Source: Thermocatellispora tengchongensis
GTDB taxonomy: Bacteria > Actinomycetota > Actinomycetes > Streptosporangiales > Streptosporangiaceae
NCBI RefSeq assembly: GCF_014202315.1
Contig: NZ_JACHGN010000004.1
Coordinates: forward strand, 186,001-250,000
DNA: 64,000 bases
Reading direction: 5' to 3'
Position numbers and translations under genes: made by a program. Positions within the stretch are counted from its first letter, which is position 1; each line of letters begins with the position of its first letter. This document shows, piece after piece, positions 16,882 to 25,131 of this stretch. The notes beneath the pieces were generated by a model. The model was not told where the DNA came from and made no database searches. It saw only the letters and a list, made by a program, of their open reading frames with translations.

Positions 16882-17543
16882 GGGGCCACCGTCCCGTCGG
16901 GCACCAGGCCCCGCCACCACGCGCTCCAGCGCTCCCTGACCTCGGCGAACTCGCCCTCGCCCAGCCCGTACGCCGTAACCGTCACGGCCAGTGGGCCCGC
17001 CTGGGGGTCGGCGAGCGGCCGTTGCGCGGCGACCCCGGCCAGGAACCCCTCGCGATCGACGACCATGTGCTGGCGGAGGCTGTCGTGCCAGACCTCCTTG
17101 GTCCCGAGCGCGGCCAGCGCCTGGATCACGGCCCCGCCGGCCGCGGTGCCGGCCAGCCGGAGCGTACGCCGCCGCTCGTGCTCGCCCGGGTGGACCTCCA
17201 GCCGGAACCGGAGCTGCTCCAGGAAGGTGCGCCAGCCCTCCTCCAACTCGTCGTAGACGTCGTCCCAGTCGGCGTCGTCCAGCGAACCGGGCATGATCGC
17301 GCGTACGATCGTGCGCCGCGCGCCGTCGGAGAGCAGCTCGAACCGCTGGTCCCCGAACTCGATCCGGTCGGGCGGCACCGGCCGGGCGTGCTCGCCGAAG
17401 ATGAGCCGGATCTCGTCCTCCAGCCCGTCGTAGTCCCACCCGAACCACTCCCGGATGCGCTCCGGCTCGGTGACGGCCCGCCACACCTCCTCCCGCGGCA
17501 CGCCGATGCCCACCTCGACCTGGAAGGGCCTGGGATCGCTCAT
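16878..17543 (-). CDS. SRPBCC (AHSA1/CalC-like) domain protein
   Basis: 221 aa. Residues about 8-125 form a helix-grip domain (VEVGIGVPREEVWRAVTEPERIREWFGWDYDG ... DWDDVYDELEEGWRTFLEQLRFRLE), a fold that binds hydrophobic ligands. The C-terminal 90 residues appear to be a second, more diverged copy. It overlaps the ArsR-like gene upstream and the SDR downstream by 4 bases each. ArsR plus AHSA1 pairs are common in actinobacteria, where the regulator controls its partner; the ligand is unknown. Confidence 0.85.
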   Translation of the reverse strand: MSDPRPFQVEVGIGVPREEVWRAVTEPERIREWFGWDYDGLEDEIRLIFGEHARPVPPDRIEFGDQRFELLSDGARRTIVRAIMPGSLDDADWDDVYDELEEGWRTFLEQLRFRLEVHPGEHERRRTLRLAGTAAGGAVIQALAALGTKEVWHDSLRQHMVVDREGFLAGVAAQRPLADPQAGPLAVTVTAYGLGEGEFAEVRERWSAWWRGLVPDGTVAP

Positions 17544-18124
17544 GACTCCTCCTCGCTTCGTCGCCCGGCCGGATGCCCTCCGACGACGATCCGGTATCGA
17601 TGCCGGTCGCGCCCCGACTCGTACTTCTCCGCCAGCCCCGCGACCAGCTCGGTCAGCTCCGCGGCGAACCGCTCGATGTCGGCGGGCCGCTCGAAGCCGA
17701 CATCGGCCTCGATGGTGAACGTGACCAGCCGCTTGCCCGCCGCCTCGGCCCGCTCCCGCATGGCCGCGACGTCGCCGAGCGTGCGTGCCGCCGCGGCGAG
17801 CAGCATGTCCACCGCGAACCGGTCCTGGCTCACGCCCTCCAGATCGCCGGCCACCTCGGGCTGCACCACGACCGCCCGCGCGGTCGCCCGCACCACCCGC
17901 TCGGTGAAGCCGCGCCGGGGCCGCAGCTCGACCAGCTCGACCAGCCCGCTCTTCTCCAGCTCCCGCAGGTGGTAGTTGACCCGCTGCCGCTTCTCCCCCA
18001 GCCGCTCGGCCAGCGCGCTCGCCGAGGCCGGCTCCCGCAGCTCCTCCAGCAGCCTGCGCCGCAACGGCGACAGCCCACCTCGCAGCCGGCCCTCACCGCG
18101 TACGACCTCGACCACACCCGCCAT
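17540..18124 (-). CDS. ArsR-like winged-helix regulator
   Basis: 194 aa. N-terminal winged helix (GLSPLRRRLLEELREPASASALAERLGEKRQRVNYHLRELEKSGLVEL) resembling ArsR-type regulators paired with AHSA1 proteins, then a helical C-terminal half of unknown fold. No metal-binding Cys motif. I chose ATG 18124; the frame continues upstream but would run through the operator-like palindrome at 18143-18158. Divergent from the DinB gene. Confidence 0.85.
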   Translation of the reverse strand: MAGVVEVVRGEGRLRGGLSPLRRRLLEELREPASASALAERLGEKRQRVNYHLRELEKSGLVELVELRPRRGFTERVVRATARAVVVQPEVAGDLEGVSQDRFAVDMLLAAAARTLGDVAAMRERAEAAGKRLVTFTIEADVGFERPADIERFAAELTELVAGLAEKYESGRDRHRYRIVVGGHPAGRRSEEES

Positions 18125-18142
18125 GCCCGCAGCCTCACATTG

Positions 18143-18158
18143 GACAAACGCATTTGTC
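18143..18158. promoter_or_regulatory. Operator-like palindrome between ArsR and DinB genes
   Basis: GACAAACGCATTTGTC: 6-base arms GACAAA/TTTGTC with 4-base spacer. On the minus strand it overlaps a TTGACA -35 element. Symmetry and position fit autoregulation by the ArsR-like protein; binding is inferred. Confidence 0.55.
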
Positions 18159-18185
18159 AATAACGCCCTGTGATAGGAACGCGAA

Positions 18186-18692
18186 GTGACCACGCGGAGA
18201 ATCGGGCCGCCGCTCATCGCCGGAGAGCGGGAGATGCTGCGCGCCCACCTCGACTACCACCGGGCCACCCTGGCCATGAAGTGCGACGGGCTGACCGACG
18301 ACGAACTGCGGCGGCGCTCCATGCCGCCCTCCTCGTTGTCGCTGCTCGGGCTGGTACGGCACATGGCCGAGGTGGAGCGCGCCTGGTTCCGCAGGACCAT
18401 CAACCGGGAGGACGTTCCCCTGGTCTGGTCGGACACCGGGGACTACCAGGCCGCCTACGACGCGACCGGGTGCACCCGGGAGGAGGCGTTCACCGCCTGG
18501 GAGGCCGAGGTCGCCCACTCACGCCGCATCGAGGCCGAGGCCGAGTCGCTCGACGTCATCGGCCACCAGGCCCGATGGGGAAAGGACGTCTCACTGCGCA
18601 TGGTGATGCTGCACCTGATCCACGAGTACGCGCGCCACAACGGCCACGCCGACCTCCTCCGCGAAGGCATCGACGGCACCGTCGGCGCCTGA
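18186..18692 (+). CDS. DinB/DUF664-family protein
   Basis: 168-aa four-helix-bundle protein. The three metal-ligand histidines expected for the DinB fold are present in LVRHMAEVERAWF (His57-like position) and MLHLIHEYARHNGHADLLRE. In actinobacteria, relatives include mycothiol-dependent transferases and proteins of unknown role; the substrate is not evident. GTG start at 18186. Divergent from the ArsR operon and convergent with the phosphoribosyltransferase gene. Confidence 0.85.
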   Translation: MTTRRIGPPLIAGEREMLRAHLDYHRATLAMKCDGLTDDELRRRSMPPSSLSLLGLVRHMAEVERAWFRRTINREDVPLVWSDTGDYQAAYDATGCTREEAFTAWEAEVAHSRRIEAEAESLDVIGHQARWGKDVSLRMVMLHLIHEYARHNGHADLLREGIDGTVGA

Positions 18693-18718
18693 ACCCATGG
18701 ACCACTCCGGCCCCGTCA

Positions 18719-19468
18719 TCACGCGTGAACCGCGCAGACCTTCTGTTGGTACGGCCGGTCCTTGATCGCATCAAGGATCGGCTTCCACCCCGCATACCCC
18801 GGATTCACGTGCCGGCCTAACACCACGACCGCGACTTTGACCGCGCCCGCCCGCTTCAACGCGTACGCCGCTGACTGCACGCGGGCGCCCGTGGTCCAGG
18901 TGTCGTCCAGGAGCAGTACACAGGCACCGTCGAGATCCCCCGCATTGACCCTGAACCGGTCCGGGTGAAACTCCCGCAGATCAGGCGATATCTCGGTATT
19001 TGCGATCAGCGGCACCCACGGAAACCGCATCCGATCCCCGATCAGGGCACGCAGCGGATGCGGGCCGGGACGCCCCCTGGTGCTGGGGACTACCGCCGCG
19101 TGCGTCACCTGGTCGGCGTGAGCGGCCCTGGCGACGCACCCGTAGTGGTCCGTCAGGAAGACCAGCAGCAGGGTGAGGAGATTGGTCTGGATATCTCGGG
19201 AAGGGAATGCCGACTTGTACGCCGCGAGCGCGTGGGCATGCTGCTGCCCCTTGACCGCATACGAGATCGGCACCACCGCGTCAGCCGCACCTGCCCGCGC
19301 CGCCCGGAGGTGTTGATCGCATGTGTAGCAGCGACTCCACTCGGCTCCCGAGGGCCCCCGGCAGACGTAGCAGACGCCGGGTGCGGGATCGAGTGGGTTG
19401 CGCAGATAGTGAGCTTGCTGAGCGACACGCCGGCGTACTGCATTCCACGGGTCAACTGCTCCAGACAA
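18719..19468 (-). CDS. ComF-like phosphoribosyltransferase, partner of DprA-like protein
   Basis: 249 aa. Residues about 33-52 hold a CxxC...CxxC zinc ribbon (CYVCRG, CYTCDQH) as in ComF; the PRPP-binding loop is VLLLDDTWTTGAR (about 188-200). Substrate-binding parts differ from housekeeping PRTases, so the nucleobase or other acceptor is unknown. The TTG start overlaps the DprA-like gene by 17 bases and has GGAG nine bases upstream. The overlap implies the two products are made together. Confidence 0.82.
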   Translation of the reverse strand: MSGAVDPWNAVRRRVAQQAHYLRNPLDPAPGVCYVCRGPSGAEWSRCYTCDQHLRAARAGAADAVVPISYAVKGQQHAHALAAYKSAFPSRDIQTNLLTLLLVFLTDHYGCVARAAHADQVTHAAVVPSTRGRPGPHPLRALIGDRMRFPWVPLIANTEISPDLREFHPDRFRVNAGDLDGACVLLLDDTWTTGARVQSAAYALKRAGAVKVAVVVLGRHVNPGYAGWKPILDAIKDRPYQQKVCAVHA

Positions 19469-20402
19469 GGGCGGAGATCTCCGGAAGCGAGTCGGGGCCT
19501 GCGTTGAGTTCCGCGATCAATTGTTCCACAACGGCGAGCAGTTCCCGCAGACCGGAAACAACGTGAACACCGGGCTTTTCCGCATACTCGCGCGCCCAGT
19601 CATGCTCCAGCAGTTGATCCGGCATCACCACCGGGCGGCCATGCTCCAGCGCCAGCCTCGCCTGGATACGCGCCCCGCTCTTCCAGGGCGCCTCCACCAC
19701 CACCGTGGCCGCCGCGTAGCCGCTCATCACCGCGTTGCGCATCGGGAAGTTGCGCTGGTTGGGCGGAGTGTCCGGCCAGAACTGGCTGATCAGCAGACCG
19801 TCTCGGGCGATCCTCTCCTGCAGCGCCCGGTTTTGCGCTGGATAGAACTTGTTGATCCCGGTCCCGATGACCGCCACCGTACGGCCGCCCGCCTCCAGAG
19901 CAGCGCAGTGTGCCGCCGTGTCGATCCCCTTGGCCAGCCCGCTCACCACGGTCACGTCGTTGAGCGCGAGCTCCCGCGCGACCGCCGAGGCGATCCGCAG
20001 CCCGTTATCGCTGGCCTGCCTGGTCCCCACCACGGCAATCGCCCGCTGGTCGGCAGCCAACCGCCCGCGAGAGAACAGGATCGGCGGCATCTGGTGAATG
20101 CTTCGCAGCCGGCTCGGGTATCGCTCATCCAGGCAGGTGTGCACGCCGATACCCGCGGCCTCCCACTCCGCCAGCGCCCGCCCGGCCTCCTCGATCGCCG
20201 ATTCCATGGGATCGGCCTCCGCGAACAGCGCCTCTTGGACCCGCATCGCCTCGGCGAGCACGGCGACCGCGCTCCCCCGCTCCAAGACCGACAGGGCGAC
20301 CTCGCCCCATTTCGCACCGGGACGCTGGAGCAGCGCCACGAGCGCGGCACGTTCACGCAGCTCCAATGGCATGCCAGCGATGTTACCCATGCGGGATCCC
20401 AC
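19452..20402 (-). CDS. DprA/Smf-like protein (SLOG/Rossmann fold)
   Basis: 316 aa. N-terminal helical region (1-110), then the DprA Rossmann fold: AIAVVGTRQAS, VVSGLAKGIDTAAH, GGRTVAVIGTGINKFYPAQN, LLISQFWPDTPPNQRNFPMRN, TVVVEAPWKSGA. DprA loads RecA on single-stranded DNA in transformation; SLOG relatives bind nucleotides. The usual actinobacterial dprA sits near comM/rnhB, which are absent here, so this is probably a paralogue paired with a PRTase. GTG 20402 is a possible start; ATG 20390 is an alternative. Base composition is slightly less GC-rich than neighbours. Confidence 0.85.
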   Translation of the reverse strand: MGSRMGNIAGMPLELRERAALVALLQRPGAKWGEVALSVLERGSAVAVLAEAMRVQEALFAEADPMESAIEEAGRALAEWEAAGIGVHTCLDERYPSRLRSIHQMPPILFSRGRLAADQRAIAVVGTRQASDNGLRIASAVARELALNDVTVVSGLAKGIDTAAHCAALEAGGRTVAVIGTGINKFYPAQNRALQERIARDGLLISQFWPDTPPNQRNFPMRNAVMSGYAAATVVVEAPWKSGARIQARLALEHGRPVVMPDQLLEHDWAREYAEKPGVHVVSGLRELLAVVEQLIAELNAGPDSLPEISALVWSS

Positions 20403-20433
20403 GGCCTCACGATACCGCGACCAGGGCCGCGAA

Positions 20434-20448
20434 TTCGAACAGTTCGAA
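20434..20448. promoter_or_regulatory. Perfect palindrome upstream of dprA-like gene
   Basis: TTCGAACAGTTCGAA, 32 bases upstream of the DprA-like start. It resembles two actinobacterial SOS half-sites (TCGAAC/GTTCGA), but these are separated by one base instead of four, so it is not a normal LexA box. Another factor may use it. Confidence 0.4.
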
Positions 20449-20648
20449 ACACTAACGCTGATCGCTTCGGCGCAGCGCGAGGAACGCCATCCGACGTGGC
20501 AGACCTCGGCCCTCCACTAAGGATCCAGCGCTGATCGCCACAGATACAACATCTGTTCATTACGTGTTCTGTGTCCGGTTCTGCGTTGGCGGGATGCGGG
20601 CACTTCGATCGCCGGGAGCGAGCACCACGACTTTCCCCGGAGGTACTT

Positions 20649-22904
20649 GTGCGCAGCACACGGCGGCCCGCGCTGGCCATCGCGGCGGCGGCCATCGCCG
20701 TCCTCGGTGTGGCCGCCCCAGCCGGCGCGACCGCACCGAGCCGTTCCACGCCCGACGCCGGCGCGCGCTGCTCGGCCGGCGCGTCCCTGCTCGGGTTCAC
20801 CGACAGCCTGGACAAGACCACGTACCAGGGCACGGCCGTGGCCGGTCTGTCCGCTCTCGCGCTGACCGGGCCGTCGCGGGCCCTGGCGCTGACGGACAAC
20901 ATCGGCACGACCCCGGCCCGCCTGTACGATCTCGCGATCGGCAGCGGCCGGAAGCAGCCGCTCTCGGCCGAGGTGCGTGGCATGACCACGCTGCGGCGGC
21001 CGGACGGCACGCCGTACACCGGCGCCGACTTCGACGGCGAAGGGCTCGTCGTCGAGCGCGGTGGCCGCAGCGTGCTGGCGAGCTCCGAGACCGAGCCGTC
21101 GATCCGCCGGTTCCGGCTGTCGGACGGGCGGCAGGTCGCCGAGTTCGGCGTGCCGGATCGGTTCCGGGTCACCCCGGCGGGCCAGGCGGCGGTCAACCAG
21201 ACCTTCGAGTCGCTGGCGGCCACGCCCGACGGCCGGGTGCTGTACGCCGGCATGGAGGGGCCGCTGTCGGCCGATGGCCGCGACGCCGCGGGCCGGGGCC
21301 TGCAGCGCATTCTGAAGTACGAGGGCAGGCCGGGCGGCGTCTACGCCCCCGCCGCGCAGTACGCCTACCGCACCGACGCCGGGCTCGGGCTCGTCGAGCT
21401 GGTGGCGCTCGGCGACGGCCAGTTGCTGGCCCTGGAGCGCGGCTTCACGGCCGGGGTGGGCAACACGGTGCGGGTCTATCGGGTCTCGGCCACCGGTGCG
21501 CCGGACGTCTCCGGCGTCGAGTCGCTCGCCACGCTGACCGACCCGCGCGCCTGGCTCGGCAAGCAGTTGCTGGTGGACCTGGTGGACTGCCCGCCGTCGG
21601 GGGCGACGGCCAAGCAGCCCCAGCCGAACCCGCTGCTGGACAACATCGAGGGCATGGCGCTGGGCGGGCGGCTCGGCGGCGACCGCCGCGCGCTCTACCT
21701 CGTGTCCGACGACAACAACAACGCGGCGCAGACCACCCGCGTGTACGCGCTCAGCGTCCGGCTGCCCGGCGAAGCGCGGCTGACCGCCCGCGCGCTGCTG
21801 TCCGCGACCGACTACCAGCCGGGCCCGGTGTCGGGCACCCAGTTGCCGCCCACCACCGTCAACGGGGTCACGCCGCCGTTCCAGGGCCAGCCGATCCCCG
21901 GCTTCTCCGCGGTCATCCCGGCCACCCCGCACTCCCGTTCCACCGACCGCCTGCTCGCGATGCCCGACAACGGCTTCGGGGCGAAGAACAACTCCGCCGA
22001 CTTCCTGCTGCGGGCGTACGTCATCGAGCCGGACTACCGCACCGGCGAGATCGACGTGCGCGGCCACATCGGCTTCCGCGACCCCGACCGCAAGGTGCCG
22101 TTCCCGATCGTCAACCAGGACACCCGTGACCGGCTGCTGACCGGCGCCGACTTCGACATCGAGTCGCTGGCCTGGGACGCGCGCGGCCACCTGTGGATCG
22201 GCGAGGAGTTCGGGCCGTACCTGGTGCACACCGACCGCACCGGCAAGGTGCTCCAGGCGCCGATCCCGCTGCCCGACGGCACCAAGTCGCCCCAGTCGCC
22301 CGACCTGGCCCCCGGCGAGAGCGCCACGCTCCCGGCCAGCCGGGGCTTCGAGGCCATGGCGGTCAGCGAGGACGGCTGGACCCTCTACCCGATCCTGGAG
22401 GGCGCCAAGGTCGGCGACGCCGACCAGCGGCGCCGCGTCGTGTACGAGTTCGACGTACGCGCCGGCGCCTACACCGGCCGCACCTGGACCTTCCGGGTGG
22501 ACGACCCGGCGCTCGTCGTCGGCGACGCGGCGGTGCTCGACGACCGCAAGCTGCTGCTGATCGAGCGGGACAACGACATGGGCCCGAGCGCCAGGATCAA
22601 GCGGCTGGTCGTCACCGACCTCGACGCCGCCGGGCAGGACGGCGTCCTGCCGCGCCGCACCGCGGTGGACCTGCTCCGCATCGCCGACCCGAAGGGCGTC
22701 TCCACCCCGGCCCGCCCCGGCGAGTACGGAGTCGGCCCGCTGTTCTCGTTCCCGCTCCAGTCGGTCGAGTCGGTGCTGCCGCTGCACGGCGACCGGGTCG
22801 TGGTCGCCAACGACAACAACTTCCCGGGCAACGACGGCCGCATCCCGGGCCGGGCCGACGACACCGAAGTGATCGTCATCGACGTGCCGGGCCTGCGCGA
22901 CTGA
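20649..22904 (+). CDS. Secreted phytase-like/esterase-like domain protein
   Basis: 751 aa. GTG 20649 with a GGAGG site five bases upstream begins a clear Sec signal peptide (RSTRRPALAIAAAAIAVLGV, cleavage near AGATA). The rest is a beta-propeller-rich extracellular protein; the C-terminal half has the Phytase-like family blocks LLAMPDNGFGAKNNSADFLL, DIESLAWDARGHLWIGEEFGP and ASRGFEAMAVSEDG. Family members are annotated as esterase-like or alkaline-phosphatase-like; activity on phytate is unproven. A hairpin terminator follows at 22925. Confidence 0.85.
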   Translation: MRSTRRPALAIAAAAIAVLGVAAPAGATAPSRSTPDAGARCSAGASLLGFTDSLDKTTYQGTAVAGLSALALTGPSRALALTDNIGTTPARLYDLAIGSGRKQPLSAEVRGMTTLRRPDGTPYTGADFDGEGLVVERGGRSVLASSETEPSIRRFRLSDGRQVAEFGVPDRFRVTPAGQAAVNQTFESLAATPDGRVLYAGMEGPLSADGRDAAGRGLQRILKYEGRPGGVYAPAAQYAYRTDAGLGLVELVALGDGQLLALERGFTAGVGNTVRVYRVSATGAPDVSGVESLATLTDPRAWLGKQLLVDLVDCPPSGATAKQPQPNPLLDNIEGMALGGRLGGDRRALYLVSDDNNNAAQTTRVYALSVRLPGEARLTARALLSATDYQPGPVSGTQLPPTTVNGVTPPFQGQPIPGFSAVIPATPHSRSTDRLLAMPDNGFGAKNNSADFLLRAYVIEPDYRTGEIDVRGHIGFRDPDRKVPFPIVNQDTRDRLLTGADFDIESLAWDARGHLWIGEEFGPYLVHTDRTGKVLQAPIPLPDGTKSPQSPDLAPGESATLPASRGFEAMAVSEDGWTLYPILEGAKVGDADQRRRVVYEFDVRAGAYTGRTWTFRVDDPALVVGDAAVLDDRKLLLIERDNDMGPSARIKRLVVTDLDAAGQDGVLPRRTAVDLLRIADPKGVSTPARPGEYGVGPLFSFPLQSVESVLPLHGDRVVVANDNNFPGNDGRIPGRADDTEVIVIDVPGLRD

Positions 22905-22924
22905 CGGCCCCGCCCCGAGCCGGC

Positions 22925-22952
22925 GCCCTCACCGGCCGAAACCGGTGGGGGC
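22925..22952 (+). terminator. Hairpin terminator after phytase-like gene
   Basis: GCCCTCACCGG pairs with CCGGTGGGGGC (11 bp, one G-U) around a CCGAAA loop, 20 bases after the stop. No T-run, as is common for actinobacterial terminators. Confidence 0.55.
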
Positions 22953-22997
22953 GTTCGGCTGTGGGCGACCGATCAGGGCGGTACTAGGGTGAGTGGC

Positions 22998-23099
22998 ATG
23001 CCGCTCGTGCCGCACTGTGTCCTCCCATGACCGACCGTGTCCTCCCATGACCGACCGTGTCCTCCCATGACCGACCGTGTCCTCCCATGGCCAGAGTGA
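22998..23099 (+). repeat. 20-base tandem repeat encoding a chain of overlapping mini-ORFs
   Basis: CCTCCCATGACCGACCGTGT occurs three times exactly (23021-23080), and a fourth copy provides the CCTCCCATGG start of the AraC gene. A first mini-ORF (22998-23030, MPLVPHCVLP) stops as ATGA on the next start; two MTDRVLP ORFs (23027-23050, 23047-23070) again end in ATGA; the last (23067-23099) overlaps the regulator's start at 23087. Only the first has a GGGTGAG ribosome-site-like upstream sequence. Confidence 0.7.
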
Positions 23100-23860
23100 C
23101 CCGCACGCTGCCCGCTCTCGCGGCGGGGCCGGTCGAGATGCCGTTCGCGATCGTGAGCTGGAGTGAGGACTTCGCCCACGACACCGCATGGAACGAGCAC
23201 TCCCACCCCTTCCACGAGCTGCTGTGGAACGAGCGGGGCGCGTCCACGGCCGTGGTGGGGGCGCGGGTCTGGACGGTGACCCCCACCCTGGGCCTGTGGA
23301 TGCCCGCGGGCACGCTGCACTCCGGCCTGGCGGTCGCCGGGACCTGGTGCCGCGCCAACTTCTTCGGCTTCGGCACCATGACCTCGATCTCCCCGACGCC
23401 CGTCGGCGTCGAGATCACCCCGCTGCTACGGCTGCTGCTGGAGCGGCTCGCCGATACCGAGCTGTCCTCTCACTCGCGGGCGGTGACCGAGGCGATGGTG
23501 CTCGACGTGCTCACCCCCTCCTCGCGCGAGTTGCTCCTGCACGTGCCGGCCTCCGACCTGCTGCGCCCGATCGCCGACGCGCTCCGCGAGAATCCCGGCG
23601 ATCCGCGCACTCTGACCGACTGGGCCTCCCACCTGGGCGTGAGCGCCCGTACGATCACCCGCGCCTTCAACGCCGAGACGGGCACCAGCTTCGCGCGCTG
23701 GGTCGCGGCGGTGCGCGCCCAGCACGCGGTCGCGCTGCTCGCGAGGGGCTGGGAGGTCGAGGCCGTGGCCGAGGAGGTCGGCTACCGGTCGGCGAGCGCG
23801 TTCGGCGCGGCCTTCCGGCGGACGACCGGACTGACCCCGGGGGCGTTCCGGGCGCGCTGA
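23087..23860 (+). CDS. AraC-family transcriptional regulator
   Basis: 257 aa. N-terminal cupin-like sensor (HSHPFHELLWNERGA) and a C-terminal double helix-turn-helix (DWASHLGVSARTITRAFNAETGTSFARWVAAVRAQHAVALLARG ... VAEEVGYRSASAFGAAFRRTTGLTPGAF, about residues 180-255). ATG 23087 lacks a purine-rich ribosome site and lies at the end of the mini-ORF chain, so it may depend on re-initiation. It precedes the iron-siderophore importer and may control it, as several AraC proteins do for siderophore systems. Confidence 0.9.
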   Translation: MARVTRTLPALAAGPVEMPFAIVSWSEDFAHDTAWNEHSHPFHELLWNERGASTAVVGARVWTVTPTLGLWMPAGTLHSGLAVAGTWCRANFFGFGTMTSISPTPVGVEITPLLRLLLERLADTELSSHSRAVTEAMVLDVLTPSSRELLLHVPASDLLRPIADALRENPGDPRTLTDWASHLGVSARTITRAFNAETGTSFARWVAAVRAQHAVALLARGWEVEAVAEEVGYRSASAFGAAFRRTTGLTPGAFRAR

Positions 23861-23957
23861 GGCTCGGGACGCCCGCGCTTCGCCGTGTCCCGATCGCGAC
23901 AACGGGTGTCTCAAACGATTGATTGCGACAAGTCAGTCATTTCTCTTAAGGTGCAGG

Positions 23958-23976
23958 AAAGGCAAGCCTTACCTAA
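23958..23976 (+). promoter_or_regulatory. Iron box (IdeR/DtxR-type operator)
   Basis: AAAGGCAAGCCTTACCTAA matches 14 of 19 positions of the DtxR/IdeR consensus TTAGGTTAGSCTAACCTAA and lies 106 bases upstream of the siderophore-binding lipoprotein start. It predicts repression of the four-gene importer when iron is sufficient. The regulator itself is not in the window. Confidence 0.8.
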
Positions 23977-24081
23977 CAGTGCGGGAGCTTGCCGCAGTAC
24001 GGTGCACCGCTCCACGGACGCATACCGCGATCCAGACGTGCGAGGGCCGGCACCAGCGGAACTTCGAAAGTGGAGTACGGA

Positions 24082-25131
24082 TTGAAGCGTCCACGCAGCC
24101 TTCGCATCCTCGCCGTCGCGGCCGTCCTGCTGGGCCTCGCGGCCTGCGGCGGCAAGGCGGAGACCCCGGCCGAGAACCCGGGCAGCGCCGCGAGCGGCAG
24201 CGGCTCCAGCGCCTTCCCCATGACGATCAAGCACGCGCTCGGGACGACCACGATCCAGGCGAAGCCGGAGCGGGTGGCCACGGTCAACTGGGCCAACCAC
24301 GAAGCGCCGCTGGCCCTCGGCGTCGTCCCGGTCGGCATGGCCGCCGCGAACTTCGGCGACGACGACGGCGACGGGCTGCTGCCCTGGGTCGAGGAGCGCC
24401 TGCAGGAGCTCAACGCCAAGACGCCCGTCCTGTTCGACGAGACCGACGGCATCGACTTCGAGGCCGTCGCCGACACGAAGCCGGACGTGATCCTGGCCGC
24501 ATATTCGGGCCTGACCCAGCAGGACTACGACACCCTCAGCCAGATCGCGCCCGTGGTGGCCTACCCCGACGCGGCGTGGGCGACTCCGTGGCGCGAGATC
24601 ATCCGGATGAACAGCAAGGCCATCGGGCTCGCCGCCGAGGGTGAGAAGCTCATCGCCGGCATCGAGGGCGACATCGAGCAGGTCGTCGCGAAGTACCCGC
24701 AGCTCAAGGGCAAGTCGGCGATGTTCATGACGCACGTCGACCCCAACGACGTGAGCGAGATCGGTTTCTACACCACCCACGACACCCGCACGCTGTTCTT
24801 CGAGGACCTCGGGCTGACGATCCCGGGCAGCATCGCCGAGGCGTCCAAGGGCACGGACAAGTTCGCCCTGACCCGGAGCGCGGAGCAGATCGACGTGTTC
24901 GACGACGTCGACATCATCACCGGATACGGCGACGAGAAGGGCGAACTGCTCGACAAGATCAGCAAGGACCCGCTGCTGTCGAAGATCCCGGCCGTCAAGC
25001 GCGGCTCGGTGTACCTGCTGCCCGACAGCAAGCCGCTGGGCACCGCCGCGAACCCGACCCCGCTGTCGATCTCGTGGGTGCTGGAGGACTACGTCAAGGC
25101 GCTCGCCGAGGCCGCGGACAAGGTCAAGTGA
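24082..25131 (+). CDS. Iron-siderophore ABC transporter substrate-binding lipoprotein
   Basis: 349 aa. TTG 24082 with GGAG six bases upstream opens a lipoprotein signal (RILAVAAVLLGLAACGG, lipidated Cys22). The class III binding-protein fold follows, with RVATVNWANHEAPLALGVVP, KPDVILAAYSGLTQQDYDTL and PLSISWVLEDYVKALAEA, as in FecB/FepB-like proteins. It captures a ferric siderophore outside the membrane and delivers it to the permeases encoded next. It overlaps the first permease by GTGA. Confidence 0.92.
   Translation: MKRPRSLRILAVAAVLLGLAACGGKAETPAENPGSAASGSGSSAFPMTIKHALGTTTIQAKPERVATVNWANHEAPLALGVVPVGMAAANFGDDDGDGLLPWVEERLQELNAKTPVLFDETDGIDFEAVADTKPDVILAAYSGLTQQDYDTLSQIAPVVAYPDAAWATPWREIIRMNSKAIGLAAEGEKLIAGIEGDIEQVVAKYPQLKGKSAMFMTHVDPNDVSEIGFYTTHDTRTLFFEDLGLTIPGSIAEASKGTDKFALTRSAEQIDVFDDVDIITGYGDEKGELLDKISKDPLLSKIPAVKRGSVYLLPDSKPLGTAANPTPLSISWVLEDYVKALAEAADKVK

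Noticed and set aside
14938-17256. 772-codon plus-strand frame across the response regulator, small genes and SDR
   Set aside because: Crosses several well-supported minus-strand genes and has no coherent domain.
20434-20448. LexA/SOS box upstream of the dprA-like gene
   Set aside because: Half-sites TCGAAC and GTTCGA are one base apart instead of the required four, so LexA should not bind in the usual way.
23021-23086. CRISPR-like repeat array
   Set aside because: The 20-base units are directly adjacent with no spacers and no cas genes are present.
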